In this document: positions 53,496 through 61,545 of the stretch, piece after piece
Layout: each line of letters starts with the position of its first letter
Position numbering within the stretch: the first letter of the stretch is position 1
Assembly (NCBI GenBank): GCA_040386335.1
Contig: JAZKFT010000045.1
Location: 62,001 to 126,000 of the forward strand
Direction: 5' to 3'
DNA length: 64,000 nt
Origin: JAZKFT01 sp040386335
Lineage (GTDB): Bacteria; Bacteroidota; Bacteroidia; Chitinophagales; Chitinophagaceae
Made by a program: the position numbers and the translations under genes
Notes under the pieces: generated by a model
Told to the model about the DNA's origin: nothing
What the model saw: the letters and a program-made list of their open reading frames with translations, nothing else
Database searches by the model: none

Positions 53496-54389
53496 ATGAA
53501 AAAGATCATGATTATTGCTGTACTGGCAATGCTGTTATATTCCTGTGGCCGCTTTGGCAATCACGATACAAATGGAAAAAAAGACCAGCGGATCGTTTGC
53601 CTCAGCAAGCATTTGACGGAGTTTGTATTTGCATTGGGTAAGGGGCACAATATTGTTGCTGTGGACCTTAGCAGCACATATCCCGACAGTGCCAAACTGT
53701 TGAAAACGGTGGGCTATCACCGGGCCCTCAGCCCGGAAAGTATTATTGCCATGACCCCCGACCTGGTGATACATAGCAATGATATCGGCCCTGAAAATGT
53801 ACTGCCACAAATCACTAGTGCAGGGCTCAACATCAAAGCGTTTGGCGGGGCCAATACATTTGATAGTGCTAAAATATTGCTGCACACATTGGGCACTTTT
53901 TTGGGTGAAGAAAAACGGGCAGATTCCATATTGCAGAAAATGGATGCGGATCTTGCGAAAGCCAAAGCGGCACTCCGGGCAAAGCAACTTAAAGACACGC
54001 CTACGGTGATGATCATCCATTTTGGCCGCGCCAACAATATTTATTTTGTAATGAGCGGCCGCGGCGGGGTAGGAGATAAAATGATTGCGCTGGCAGGAGG
54101 TAAAACAGTAAAGTATGATGCCAAAGGCGCCCGGCAGATCAGTGCCGAAGCAGTGGCCGTCAGCAATCCCGACATTATTATCGCCACCGATTACGGCTAC
54201 GATCAAATGGGCAGCATGGAAAAATTTGTGACAGGTGTACCAGGAGTGGCCCTAACCAATGCAGGGAAAAACAAACGCATTGTTCGTTTTGAAGAGCACG
54301 ACCTTATCTATTTTGGGCCGCGCACCGGGGAAAATATTATCAAATTAATGAACCTTTTACACCCGCTGGTCAATGCTGCAACAAAGTAA
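53496..54389 (+). CDS. hmuT: ABC transporter substrate-binding lipoprotein (HmuT-like)
   Basis: The 297-residue protein has a lipoprotein signal ending 'LLYSC' (C17). It belongs to the periplasmic binding-protein-like II family, with the heme/vitamin B12 signature 'RIVCLSKHLTEFVFALGKGH' at the start, 'SPESIIAMTPDLVI', a long linking helix around residues 135-165, and a C-lobe with 'GDKMIALAGGKTV' and 'NPDIIIATDYG'. It captures the ligand at the inner membrane and hands it to the permease encoded next; the genes overlap by 17 bp. Heme is the likely ligand by family resemblance. Confidence 0.88.
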   Translation: MKKIMIIAVLAMLLYSCGRFGNHDTNGKKDQRIVCLSKHLTEFVFALGKGHNIVAVDLSSTYPDSAKLLKTVGYHRALSPESIIAMTPDLVIHSNDIGPENVLPQITSAGLNIKAFGGANTFDSAKILLHTLGTFLGEEKRADSILQKMDADLAKAKAALRAKQLKDTPTVMIIHFGRANNIYFVMSGRGGVGDKMIALAGGKTVKYDAKGARQISAEAVAVSNPDIIIATDYGYDQMGSMEKFVTGVPGVALTNAGKNKRIVRFEEHDLIYFGPRTGENIIKLMNLLHPLVNAATK

Positions 54390-55425
54390 ATTTTTCTTCC
54401 CGGCGCTGGTAATTATTTTATTGATAACCATAGTGTCAGCCATCGCTTTTGGTGCAGTGTACATTCTTCCGTCTGAAATGGGATCAGCTATAAAGCATTT
54501 TTTCCAGGGTAAGGATCCTGCCAGTATTTACGAAGGCGTTTTTATACAACTGCGGCTGCCAAGGGTATTGCTCTGTGCCATTACCGGCGCCATACTTTCC
54601 GTAAGCGGCGTGCTGATGCAGGGCTTATTTCGTAACCCCATCGTAGAACCCGGGCTGATAGGAACCAGCGCCGGAGCGGCTTTTGGTGCATCAGTAGTAT
54701 TTGTATTGGCAGCTGGCATGAGTAAGGAAGTTAAAAGTATTGCCGGACCGTTATTGGTTCCTGTTGCTGCCTTTATCGGCGGGCTTTTTGCTACTTTCCT
54801 GGTATATTCTTTGGCCAGGAGTCAAAAGAAAATTTCTATTACCTCTCTCTTATTAATCGGCATCGCTGTGAATGCTATCGGCCTCAGTGGCACCGGTTTT
54901 ATGAGTTATATAGCCCGCGACCCACAGGCACGGAGCATTACGTTTTGGAACCTCGGTACTTTTTCCGGCGCCAGCTGGCTGCAGGTTTTTATCACGTTTG
55001 GAGTTGCCGGTATTGTTTTCTTTTTATCCCTCCGTTATTCCAAACAACTCAATGCATTGATACTCGGTGAAGAAGAAGCGTCCTACCTCGGCGTGGACCC
55101 TGAGCGGTTAAAAATGAAAGTAATGATATTGAATACTGCCATGGTTTCTGTAGCTACAGCTTTTGTAGGTGTTATCAGTTTTATGGGGCTGATAGTACCT
55201 CACGTGTTACGATTGTTGATTGGCAGCGATAACAAAAAATTATTGCCTGCTTCCATGCTGGCAGGCGCCATACTGCTTACATGGGCCGATATGGGCGCCA
55301 GGTTACTACTGGCTCCTGCAGAGATTCCTATTGGTATTATCACTTCTCTTATAGGAGCACCGATCTTTATCTTTTTGCTGAAAAAATTTAATGTGTTACA
55401 GGAGAAAGGAGGGTTTTATGCTTGA
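54373..55425 (+). CDS. hmuU: FecCD-family ABC transporter permease (HmuU-like)
   Basis: The 350-residue integral membrane protein has the family's ten-helix pattern and conserved segments: 'LRLPRVLLCAITGAILSVSG', 'QGLFRNPIVEPGLIGTSAGA', and the ATPase-coupling EAA-like loop near 'EEEASYLGVDPERLK'. The last part is 'SFMGLIVPHVLRLLIGSDNK'. It starts inside the 3' end of the binding-protein gene and overlaps the ATPase gene by 8 bp, so the three are translationally coupled. It carries the ligand into the cytoplasm. Confidence 0.93.
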   Translation: MLQQSKFFFPALVIILLITIVSAIAFGAVYILPSEMGSAIKHFFQGKDPASIYEGVFIQLRLPRVLLCAITGAILSVSGVLMQGLFRNPIVEPGLIGTSAGAAFGASVVFVLAAGMSKEVKSIAGPLLVPVAAFIGGLFATFLVYSLARSQKKISITSLLLIGIAVNAIGLSGTGFMSYIARDPQARSITFWNLGTFSGASWLQVFITFGVAGIVFFLSLRYSKQLNALILGEEEASYLGVDPERLKMKVMILNTAMVSVATAFVGVISFMGLIVPHVLRLLIGSDNKKLLPASMLAGAILLTWADMGARLLLAPAEIPIGIITSLIGAPIFIFLLKKFNVLQEKGGFYA

Positions 55426-56191
55426 GGTAAAAAATGCAGGCTTTGCCGTCGGAGAAAAGTGGCTGGTAAAAGATGTCAGTTTCCGGTTTATGCCCGGTAA
55501 ATGCTATATGCTTTGTGGACCCAATGGCGCCGGAAAAAGTACCCTGATGAAAATGTTGAGCCTGGAACTACCTCCAAAAGAGGGTGCCGTGCATTATAAC
55601 GGCCACCCGGTTAATTACCGGAGCAAAAAAAGCTATGCCAGGTACCGTTCTGTCTTAAGCCAGGCGGTAGATATCAGCTTTCCGCTGAGTGTGGAAGAAG
55701 TGGTATTGATGGGCCGTTACCCGCATTTTGATATCAAACCAACCAAACATGACTTTGCCATCTGCGATGAAGCCATCAGCATGCTGGACATTGAAAAATT
55801 TCGTAAACGGAATTTTCTGACACTTAGCGGCGGTGAAAAGCAGCGGGTGCAATTTGCCCGTGTGCTGACGCAAATTTGGGAGCCCCCGAAAGAGGGCTGT
55901 CGTATTTTGTTATTGGATGAACCCATATCCAGTCTAGACCTGAAATACCAGTTCGATTTTCTCCACCATGTCAAGAAATTTAAAGACGGACGAACTATTG
56001 TTATAGCTATTCTTCATGACCTTAACCTGGCGCTGAATTATGCCGATGAATTGCTGCTCCTAAGCGAAGGACAACTCTTCGCCACCGGATCACCCGCAAC
56101 TGTACTTGCTCCGGGAAATATTGAACAGGTGTTTCATTTGCGAACAAATCTTCACAAAATGCCCGGTGCCAATTTGTTGTGGATACACTAA
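55418..56191 (+). CDS. hmuV: Heme/siderophore ABC transporter ATP-binding protein (HmuV-like)
   Basis: The 257-residue ATPase has Walker A 'GPNGAGKST', the Q-loop 'SVLSQAVDISF', the ABC signature 'LSGGEKQR', Walker B 'RILLLDEPISSLDL' and the H-loop 'AILHDLNLA'. The start is ATG 55418 because a strong, unusual ribosome-binding sequence (AGGAGAAAGGAGGG, 55400-55413) lies just before it; an upstream in-frame start at 55391 has none. The insertion 'WEPPKEGCRI' between signature and Walker B is typical of heme transporter ATPases. It energises the HmuU-like permease. Confidence 0.94.
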   Translation: MLEVKNAGFAVGEKWLVKDVSFRFMPGKCYMLCGPNGAGKSTLMKMLSLELPPKEGAVHYNGHPVNYRSKKSYARYRSVLSQAVDISFPLSVEEVVLMGRYPHFDIKPTKHDFAICDEAISMLDIEKFRKRNFLTLSGGEKQRVQFARVLTQIWEPPKEGCRILLLDEPISSLDLKYQFDFLHHVKKFKDGRTIVIAILHDLNLALNYADELLLLSEGQLFATGSPATVLAPGNIEQVFHLRTNLHKMPGANLLWIH

Positions 56192-56320
56192 CCGGTACCC
56201 GCCCGAAACCTACCGTTAAATAACTATACTTTCCATTTTCATTCGCCGGGAAATACCTTTTACTCATTGGTATATTTTTTGTTCCTGCTTGTAAAGGAAT
56301 TTTATATAAAACTTACAAGT

Positions 56321-57070
56321 ATGAAAAAAACTAAGCTTCTCCTACTGGTTAACCTGGGCCTGTGCATTTTTTTGTCCGGCCAGAATGTTGGTATCGGGAC
56401 TTCTACACCCGATTATAAGTTGGATGTGGTAGGAATTATTCATAACAGCTCCAATGCTTATTTTGATGGCTCTGTAGGTATTGGCACAACATCCCCGGGT
56501 TATAAACTCCAGGTAAACAATGGTCAAATAGCATTGTATAATTCTACTGATGCAAAAACCTGGGTATTAAACTACAACAGTAGTTCCAATTATTTTGCTC
56601 TAATGGAAGGGAGTCTAAACAGGATAGTCGTAACAAATGGGGGGAACGTGGGCATTGGAACTTCTGTACCTGATAACAGATTAGATGTGGTTGGGTCTGC
56701 CCAGATTACCGGCAATACTATCATTGGGGGAGCTCTTGTAGTCAATGGTAGTTATGGAGTTGCTTATAATGCCAACGGTAATGCCAATTTAAAGATTTAC
56801 ACTTTTACAACCCCAAAATTTACCGCTATACTTGGCCCACATCAATTATCTGGAGAAGGATCTGTGGGTTTTGGCGGAGGATTTGTCAATCCGCCAAAGG
56901 TATTTGTAGGCGATATAGCCTTAACAGGTGGCGCAAGCGGGCAATTGTACATGGTACAGTTAATATTGTATGATTGTACCAACAATAGTTGTAAAGCAAG
57001 GTTATTAAATAATAGTTCAGCCTCTGTTAACTATGATATTTATTGGAATATTATGTGCGTGGGTAATTAA
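56321..57070 (+). CDS. Surface/tail-fibre-like repeat protein
   Basis: ATG 56321 gives 249 residues with a signal peptide (MKKTKLLLLVNLGLCIFLSG). Three copies of the motif 'VGIGTSxPxYKLxV' (at about 24, 52 and 110) mark it as a member of a tail-fibre-like family common as secreted Bacteroidota proteins. The C-terminal half ('FTAILGPHQLSGEGSVGFGG', 'GGASGQLYMVQLILYDC') is beta-rich. No enzymatic domain is visible, and no endosialidase-type chaperone domain follows. It is the last plus-strand gene before a degraded region. Confidence 0.75.
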   Translation: MKKTKLLLLVNLGLCIFLSGQNVGIGTSTPDYKLDVVGIIHNSSNAYFDGSVGIGTTSPGYKLQVNNGQIALYNSTDAKTWVLNYNSSSNYFALMEGSLNRIVVTNGGNVGIGTSVPDNRLDVVGSAQITGNTIIGGALVVNGSYGVAYNANGNANLKIYTFTTPKFTAILGPHQLSGEGSVGFGGGFVNPPKVFVGDIALTGGASGQLYMVQLILYDCTNNSCKARLLNNSSASVNYDIYWNIMCVGN

Positions 57071-57147
57071 TTAATCTATTCCGGTAAAATGCAGAAAAAC
57101 CCGTAATTCACTTATTACCCACTGTTGGAAATGAATGAGTTTCTGCG

Positions 57148-57541
57148 TTATGAACCCATTAGTCCACGGATAATCTTACAGTTTTCAATGATGCCATTTA
57201 AGACTTCTTCTATAAAAAGGTTTTCATACTTGTCATAACTGTTTTCGCTAAAAATGGTGGGGCGGTAAAGCAGGTAGTGAATTTTTTCGCCGCACGGGAT
57301 TTCGTATTCCTGTAGCAGTTTTGTGTATGCGAGTGTGTCGTCCAACCGTTGGTCTTCAAACACATATTCTATAAACAGGATGCTGTTGAGTTGCATTAAA
57401 CGGGTTATGCAAAAATTCCAGCGCATCTGCATATTCATTCCACTGCGCCTCAGTGAGCGAGGATGAAGGACCTTTAAAGGCTGCGATATTTTTTGTAGCC
57501 GCATCCAGCGATTGCATCATTCGGGGGAAGATATCTTCCAT
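57148..57541 (-). pseudogene. Frameshifted gene of unknown function
   Basis: The first 55 or so codons from ATG 57541 (MEDIFPRMMQSLDAATKNIA, ending near 'LEFLHNPFNATQ') run in one frame. The rest ('SILFIEYVFEDQRLDDTLAY', ending 'IIENCKIIRGLMGS') runs in the next. A one-base insertion or two-base deletion near 57400-57420 is needed to join them. Joined, the product would be about 131 residues, mostly helical. I do not recognise the family. A sequencing error is possible. Confidence 0.55.
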
Positions 57542-57590
57542 AAATGTCCAGGGTCGGTTTAAAATAAAAGCAAGGTGATGACTATTTGCT

Positions 57591-57612
57591 CAAAAGCTAA
57601 ACGTAGCTTTTG
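57591..57612. repeat. Perfect hairpin before tRNA
   Basis: CAAAAGCTA and TAGCTTTTG form a 9-bp perfect stem with an AACG loop, in the gap between the frameshifted gene's 5' end and the tRNA. It lacks a clear T-run on either side of the tRNA reading direction. Nothing else stands out in 57542-57794. Confidence 0.45.
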
Positions 57613-57794
57613 TATGTTTTGCCTGCATCAAATCTATGCCATATTTCTAAGCTGCCTATATGGTTTCAGCGGGGACCAGACGCAATGGAATCGCCTTTTC
57701 ACGGACCAATTGCTTTGATGGATGCAAGCCTGTTTTTTTTAAAATTGGTCTGTGAATTTGTCATTTATTCTGCCGTTCCAATACGATCCCGCCT

Positions 57795-57802
57795 TACATT
57801 TG
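57795..57802 (+). promoter_or_regulatory. -7 promoter element of tRNA-Val
   Basis: TACATTTG, an exact TAnnTTTG match, ends 13 bp before the 5' end of the tRNA. This is a fitting place for a -7 box of a short-leader stable RNA. Confidence 0.55.
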
Positions 57803-57815
57803 TCGTCCCTCATTT

Positions 57816-57889
57816 GGACGGTTAGCTCAGTTGGTTAGAGTACTTCGTTGACATCGAAGGGGTCGTTGGTTCGAATCCAATACCGTCCA
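57816..57889 (+). tRNA. tRNA-Val(GAC)
   Basis: The 74-nt cloverleaf is complete: acceptor stem GGACGGT/ACCGTCC, D-arm GCTC...GAGT, anticodon stem CTTCG/CGAAG around loop TTGACAT (anticodon GAC, 57850-57852), variable loop GGGTC, and T-arm GTTGG-TTCGAAT-CCAAT. The discriminator is A, and the CCA end is not encoded (ACTA follows). Confidence 0.96.
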
Positions 57890-58031
57890 CTAAAATTGAT
57901 ATCAAAATCAATGTAAGCCCAAAGACGAGTTTTAGTATTGTCAATTCATGTCCCGATCGGGTCAATTCATTCCCTTATGTGTTGCCGTTTTTTTTATTGC
58001 GAGCCAAATTTGTTCCATAAAAATAGCCCAC

Positions 58032-58163
58032 ATGAGAACTGTCCTCCAACTGATATTCCTGCTGCTACCCTTTTTTGCTAATGCCTGCCCGGAAGAAGAG
58101 CCATCAGTATTGTTACAATTCATACGCCATTTCGCACAATTCATACGCTTTTATGGCAATTAA
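58032..58163 (+). CDS. Short secreted-peptide ORF before histidine kinase genes
   Basis: The open frame has 43 codons. MRTVLQLIFLLLPFFANA reads as a signal peptide cleaved before a short mature peptide that begins CPEEEPSVLLQ and is followed by 'IRHFAQFIRFYGN', an amphipathic tail. It ends 46 bp upstream of the first LytS-type kinase on the same strand. The frame is also open upstream to an ATG at 57948. No family is recognised. It could be a signal peptide for the kinases or a chance frame; context favours the former only weakly. Confidence 0.35.
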   Translation: MRTVLQLIFLLLPFFANACPEEEPSVLLQFIRHFAQFIRFYGN

Positions 58164-58208
58164 TGACCTGGAAAATCGGCTAATGCCACAGATTTTATAT
58201 TTTACAGG

Positions 58209-59261
58209 ATGGCGTTAAAAAGATATAGTAAAAAGGAGCCGCTGGTTTTTGTTTGGGTGATGGTTCCTTATACCATCTTTATCAATATGCTGGTGCTGGG
58301 TACCTGTATTTTCGATTCGGTTTCCTTATTCGCCAGGAGTTTTTTATCCAGCGCTATTTACCTGTTTTTTGTGTACGCGATCTTTGGCATCGTTGCGTTG
58401 TTGATTCAGAAAAGATTTCCGTCGGCAGGGGATATGTTCAGGCGTATCGCTATCATGTTGCCCGTTTTTTATGTAATGAACGCGATTATGGTCCCCGGCA
58501 TTTTTTATATATATGGTCAATGGTTGTTGGTGAGCTGCACACCCAAACCCGGCATGACCGGGCTTACTATTTTATATGGTTGCGTGGTGAGTACCATTCT
58601 TACATTTATCAATGAGGCGATTGCTAACTGGGAGGCCTGGAAAAGGTCGGTCACGGAAACAGAAAAACTAAAAAATGCTTATCAACGCAGCAGGGTATTA
58701 GGTTTGAGGGGACAACTCAACCCCCATTTTTTGTTCAATTGTTTCAATACACTTTCTGGTTTGATACAGGAGAATGAGGATAAGGCCGAGAAATTTCTCA
58801 ACGAAATGACCAAGGTTCACCGCTATTTATTGAGAAGTGATGATGACCTGCTGATCCCGTTGGAACAAGAGATAAAATTTGCTGAATCTTATTTGTACCT
58901 GGCAAAAGAACGCTTTGGAGACGCCATTGTTTCGTCGGTTGATGTTGATCAACACTTACTTAAAAAGAATATTCCACCACTAAGTATGCAGGTAATACTA
59001 GAAAATATTATTTATACCAATGCCTTGAGCAAAACCGATCCGCTACATATCCGGATCAGTTCGGCCAATGAACATGAGGTGATGGTTACCAATTCTATTC
59101 ACGGTAAAACGGTGGTGCAAAATTTAAATATAGATGAAGGGCTGGATAACCTTTTGAATAAATACCGGATGCTGAATGCAGACAATGTGGTGATACATGA
59201 AGATGGCAGGAACAGGACGCTGCATCTTCCTTTATTTGACGAAAAGGAGGGCAGCATATGA
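58209..59261 (+). CDS. LytS-type sensor histidine kinase with degenerate ATP site
   Basis: The 350-residue protein has four N-terminal membrane segments. The His_kinase dimerisation domain is intact at 'LNPHFLFNCFNTLSGLI' (H173). The ATPase domain is eroded: at the N-box, where the neighbour has 'VENVVKHNSL', this protein has 'LENIIYTNAL' (conserved His lost). The glycine box is 'NIDEGLDNLLNKYRM', with only one glycine. It may be an inactive partner of the next kinase. PHFLFN at 172 and the N-box at 265 align exactly with its neighbour, showing tandem duplication. The two genes overlap by 4 bp. Confidence 0.85.
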   Translation: MALKRYSKKEPLVFVWVMVPYTIFINMLVLGTCIFDSVSLFARSFLSSAIYLFFVYAIFGIVALLIQKRFPSAGDMFRRIAIMLPVFYVMNAIMVPGIFYIYGQWLLVSCTPKPGMTGLTILYGCVVSTILTFINEAIANWEAWKRSVTETEKLKNAYQRSRVLGLRGQLNPHFLFNCFNTLSGLIQENEDKAEKFLNEMTKVHRYLLRSDDDLLIPLEQEIKFAESYLYLAKERFGDAIVSSVDVDQHLLKKNIPPLSMQVILENIIYTNALSKTDPLHIRISSANEHEVMVTNSIHGKTVVQNLNIDEGLDNLLNKYRMLNADNVVIHEDGRNRTLHLPLFDEKEGSI

Positions 59262-60340
59262 AATTCATAAAGCCGCCCAAATTGCATCTTTACAGTTTCA
59301 TCATTTCGATGCCACTGATCACATTTACCTACATGTATATTATGTATGGCCAGCGGGTGTGGGCCGATTGGAAACCATGGGTAATCAGCTGGCCCATCAT
59401 CTATTTCATCGGGTATTTTTCCTGGTACGGTCATGTGCAGTACGATCATTATCTGCAGCAGAAATACCCGTCACTCCAGCAAACCGGCCGGAGAGTTACC
59501 TTCAAATTACTGGTGAATCTGCTGGTGATGACACCTTCAGTTGTGATCATCTTTTTCGTGTTCCAGGGTTTTAATGTTTTGAATTACCAGGTACAGTTAA
59601 ATGACCTGCAATATGGTTATCTCCTGGGCCTGAGTGTGAACCTGATTTTTACCACGATGTGGGAAGTTATTTACATCATCGAAAAGTACCGGGAAAGCCT
59701 TGCGGAGAAGGAAGTGTTGGAGCAATTACAACTCCACCAGGAATTTGAAGTGCTGAAACAAAAGGTTAATCCGCATTTCCTTTTCAATTGTTTCAACACC
59801 CTTTCGTCACTGATCTCTGAGAACCGTGACAGGGCCGAGGTATTTTTGGATGAACTGAGCAAGGTGTATCGCTATCTGCTGCGCAATAACGAAGACAGCA
59901 TCAGTACACTGGATAGTGAAATGGCATTTATCCAAAGCTATTTTCAGTTACTGAAAACGAGGCACGGCGACGCGGTATTTATGCAAATGGAAATCGACAA
60001 ACAGTACCGTAAATACCTGCTGCCTTCACTGAGTTTGCAGATGTTGGTGGAGAATGTGGTGAAGCATAATTCGCTTTCGAAGAATCATCCGCTAACCATC
60101 GAGATATTTACCACCGTAGGCAATAAACTTGTGGTGAGCAATAACCTGCAACGCCGCGTTGCCAAAGCGCCGGGTGGCAATGTGGGACTGGACAATATCA
60201 AGGCAAAATATGAACTGCTAAACCAGCCCGGATTCCAGGTGGTGGAGGATGAAAAGAACTTTATGGTAGTGCTGCCGCTAATCTGGAATAATAATATGGA
60301 CCATAAAAAGCCTGTTGCTATCGAGCAGCGAAATGCCTGA
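59258..60340 (+). CDS. LytS-type sensor histidine kinase
   Basis: The 360-residue protein has four membrane helices in the first 145 residues, then the dimerisation motif 'VNPHFLFNCFNTLSSLI' (H173). The ATPase domain has a good N-box 'MLVENVVKHNSLSKNHPL' (N266) and G-box 'GGNVGLDNIKAKYELL'. It should autophosphorylate and hand phosphate to a LytTR regulator; such a regulator is encoded 245 bp downstream at 60586. It overlaps the preceding kinase gene by 4 bp (ATGA). Confidence 0.9.
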   Translation: MKFIKPPKLHLYSFIISMPLITFTYMYIMYGQRVWADWKPWVISWPIIYFIGYFSWYGHVQYDHYLQQKYPSLQQTGRRVTFKLLVNLLVMTPSVVIIFFVFQGFNVLNYQVQLNDLQYGYLLGLSVNLIFTTMWEVIYIIEKYRESLAEKEVLEQLQLHQEFEVLKQKVNPHFLFNCFNTLSSLISENRDRAEVFLDELSKVYRYLLRNNEDSISTLDSEMAFIQSYFQLLKTRHGDAVFMQMEIDKQYRKYLLPSLSLQMLVENVVKHNSLSKNHPLTIEIFTTVGNKLVVSNNLQRRVAKAPGGNVGLDNIKAKYELLNQPGFQVVEDEKNFMVVLPLIWNNNMDHKKPVAIEQRNA

Positions 60341-60388
60341 TAAGTAAATGTCTTCAAGTGAAGAACAATGCAGTCGTAAAGAATCAAT

Positions 60389-60493
60389 TTATATGCCCTT
60401 ATATTCCTTATATGGTTGACCAAAAAGCCTTTAGATGCCGGCGTTTATTTTGTTTTTTATTTTTAACCATATAAGGAATATAAGGCCATATAA
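60389..60493. repeat. Near-perfect 29-bp inverted repeat with 47-bp loop
   Basis: The arms at 60389-60417 and 60465-60493 match at 28 of 29 positions and include TTCCTTATATGGTT and AACCATATAAGGAA. The element sits between the kinase and the LytTR regulator gene. It may terminate or process the kinase message, or offer the regulator symmetric binding sites. The arms are AT-rich and the loop is unrelated to any gene. Confidence 0.85.
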
Positions 60494-60585
60494 GCCGTAT
60501 TTTTTCAGATTTATGGACCAAGACACGTGCTTAGGCATGGTACAAATAATTCAAATATTATAGCTCAAATTTCAAACCAAACGAC

Positions 60586-61344
60586 ATGAAAATTTTAATA
60601 GTTGAAGACGAAGAACTCGCAGTAAAAAAACTCCAGAAAACGCTTTCCGCTATAGACATTAGCTCCGACATTGTAGGTGTCACTGACAGCATCACCAGTA
60701 CGGTTAGCTGGTTGCAAACCAATACCCAGCCCGACCTTATACTCATGGATATTGAGCTGGCAGATGGGCAGAGCTTCGAGATCTTTAATCTTACCGATGT
60801 AAAGAGCCCGGTGATTTTTACAACATCGTATGATGAATATGCACTGAAAGCATTTAAGGTGAATAGTGTGGACTATCTGCTAAAACCGATTCAAAAAGAA
60901 GAATTAGAAGGTGCCCTCAATAAATTTCAGAAGATAAAAACCAATGCTGAAGTTAACCTGGACAACCTGGTGAAGGAATTGCGCATCAAACTGCAGCCCA
61001 AAGAATATCGCAAGCGTTTCCTGGTAAAACATGCACAAAAGCTGGTAAGTATCGATATCGACGATATCAGTTATTTCTACAGTGACGGCCGCCTGAACTT
61101 CTTCAAAACCAGTGACAATAAAAAGTTTGTAGTGGATTATACCATGGATGAACTGGAAGATATGCTGGACCCTGCCAAGTATTTTCGTATCAGCAGATCA
61201 TTTTATGTATCAGTCAATAGCATTGATAAGATAGAAGACTATTTTGGCAACCGATTGATCCTGCAACTCAAGCCGGCAGTGGATAAAGAGGCCCTGGTAA
61301 GCCGCGAAAAGGTGACAGATTTTAAAAAGTGGATGGGCAAATAA
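60586..61344 (+). CDS. LytTR-family response regulator
   Basis: The 252-residue protein joins a receiver domain (acidic E7/D8, phospho-acceptor D55 in 'LILMDIELADG', T/S in 'FTTSYDEYA', Lys in 'DYLLKPI') to a LytTR DNA-binding domain starting near residue 147 ('KRFLVKHAQKLVSIDIDDIS', 'RISRSFYVSVNSIDKIEDYF'). It is the likely partner of the two LytS-type kinases just upstream. LytTR proteins bind imperfect direct repeats. It probably controls surface or exported functions; target genes cannot be read here. Confidence 0.95.
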   Translation: MKILIVEDEELAVKKLQKTLSAIDISSDIVGVTDSITSTVSWLQTNTQPDLILMDIELADGQSFEIFNLTDVKSPVIFTTSYDEYALKAFKVNSVDYLLKPIQKEELEGALNKFQKIKTNAEVNLDNLVKELRIKLQPKEYRKRFLVKHAQKLVSIDIDDISYFYSDGRLNFFKTSDNKKFVVDYTMDELEDMLDPAKYFRISRSFYVSVNSIDKIEDYFGNRLILQLKPAVDKEALVSREKVTDFKKWMGK

Positions 61345-61418
61345 TAGAAGTACTAGTTTGGCAATGCGCTACCGCTGTCCTGGAAGATCCAATGCTTGGA
61401 TATGTACAAAAGCACCGT

Positions 61419-61490
61419 CCTTCTCCGCAAACGCAGTAGCATCCATTTCCCTTCTCCAAATGGAGAAGGTGGCTGAAAGCCGGATGAGGC
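61419..61490. repeat. CCTTCTCC repeat element, copy 2 (convergent terminator-like hairpin)
   Basis: The hairpin CCTTCTCC-AAAT-GGAGAAGG (61450-61469) is followed by GCCGGATGAGGC, and CCTTCTCCGC occurs just upstream. The same order of words occurs at 46801-46861. It lies between the convergent ends of the LytTR gene and the propeller kinase gene. Confidence 0.65.
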
Positions 61491-61545
61491 AAGGATAAGA
61501 GGATGAGGCGAATCCACCGAATGACGAAAAGCTGTAACTACAATG

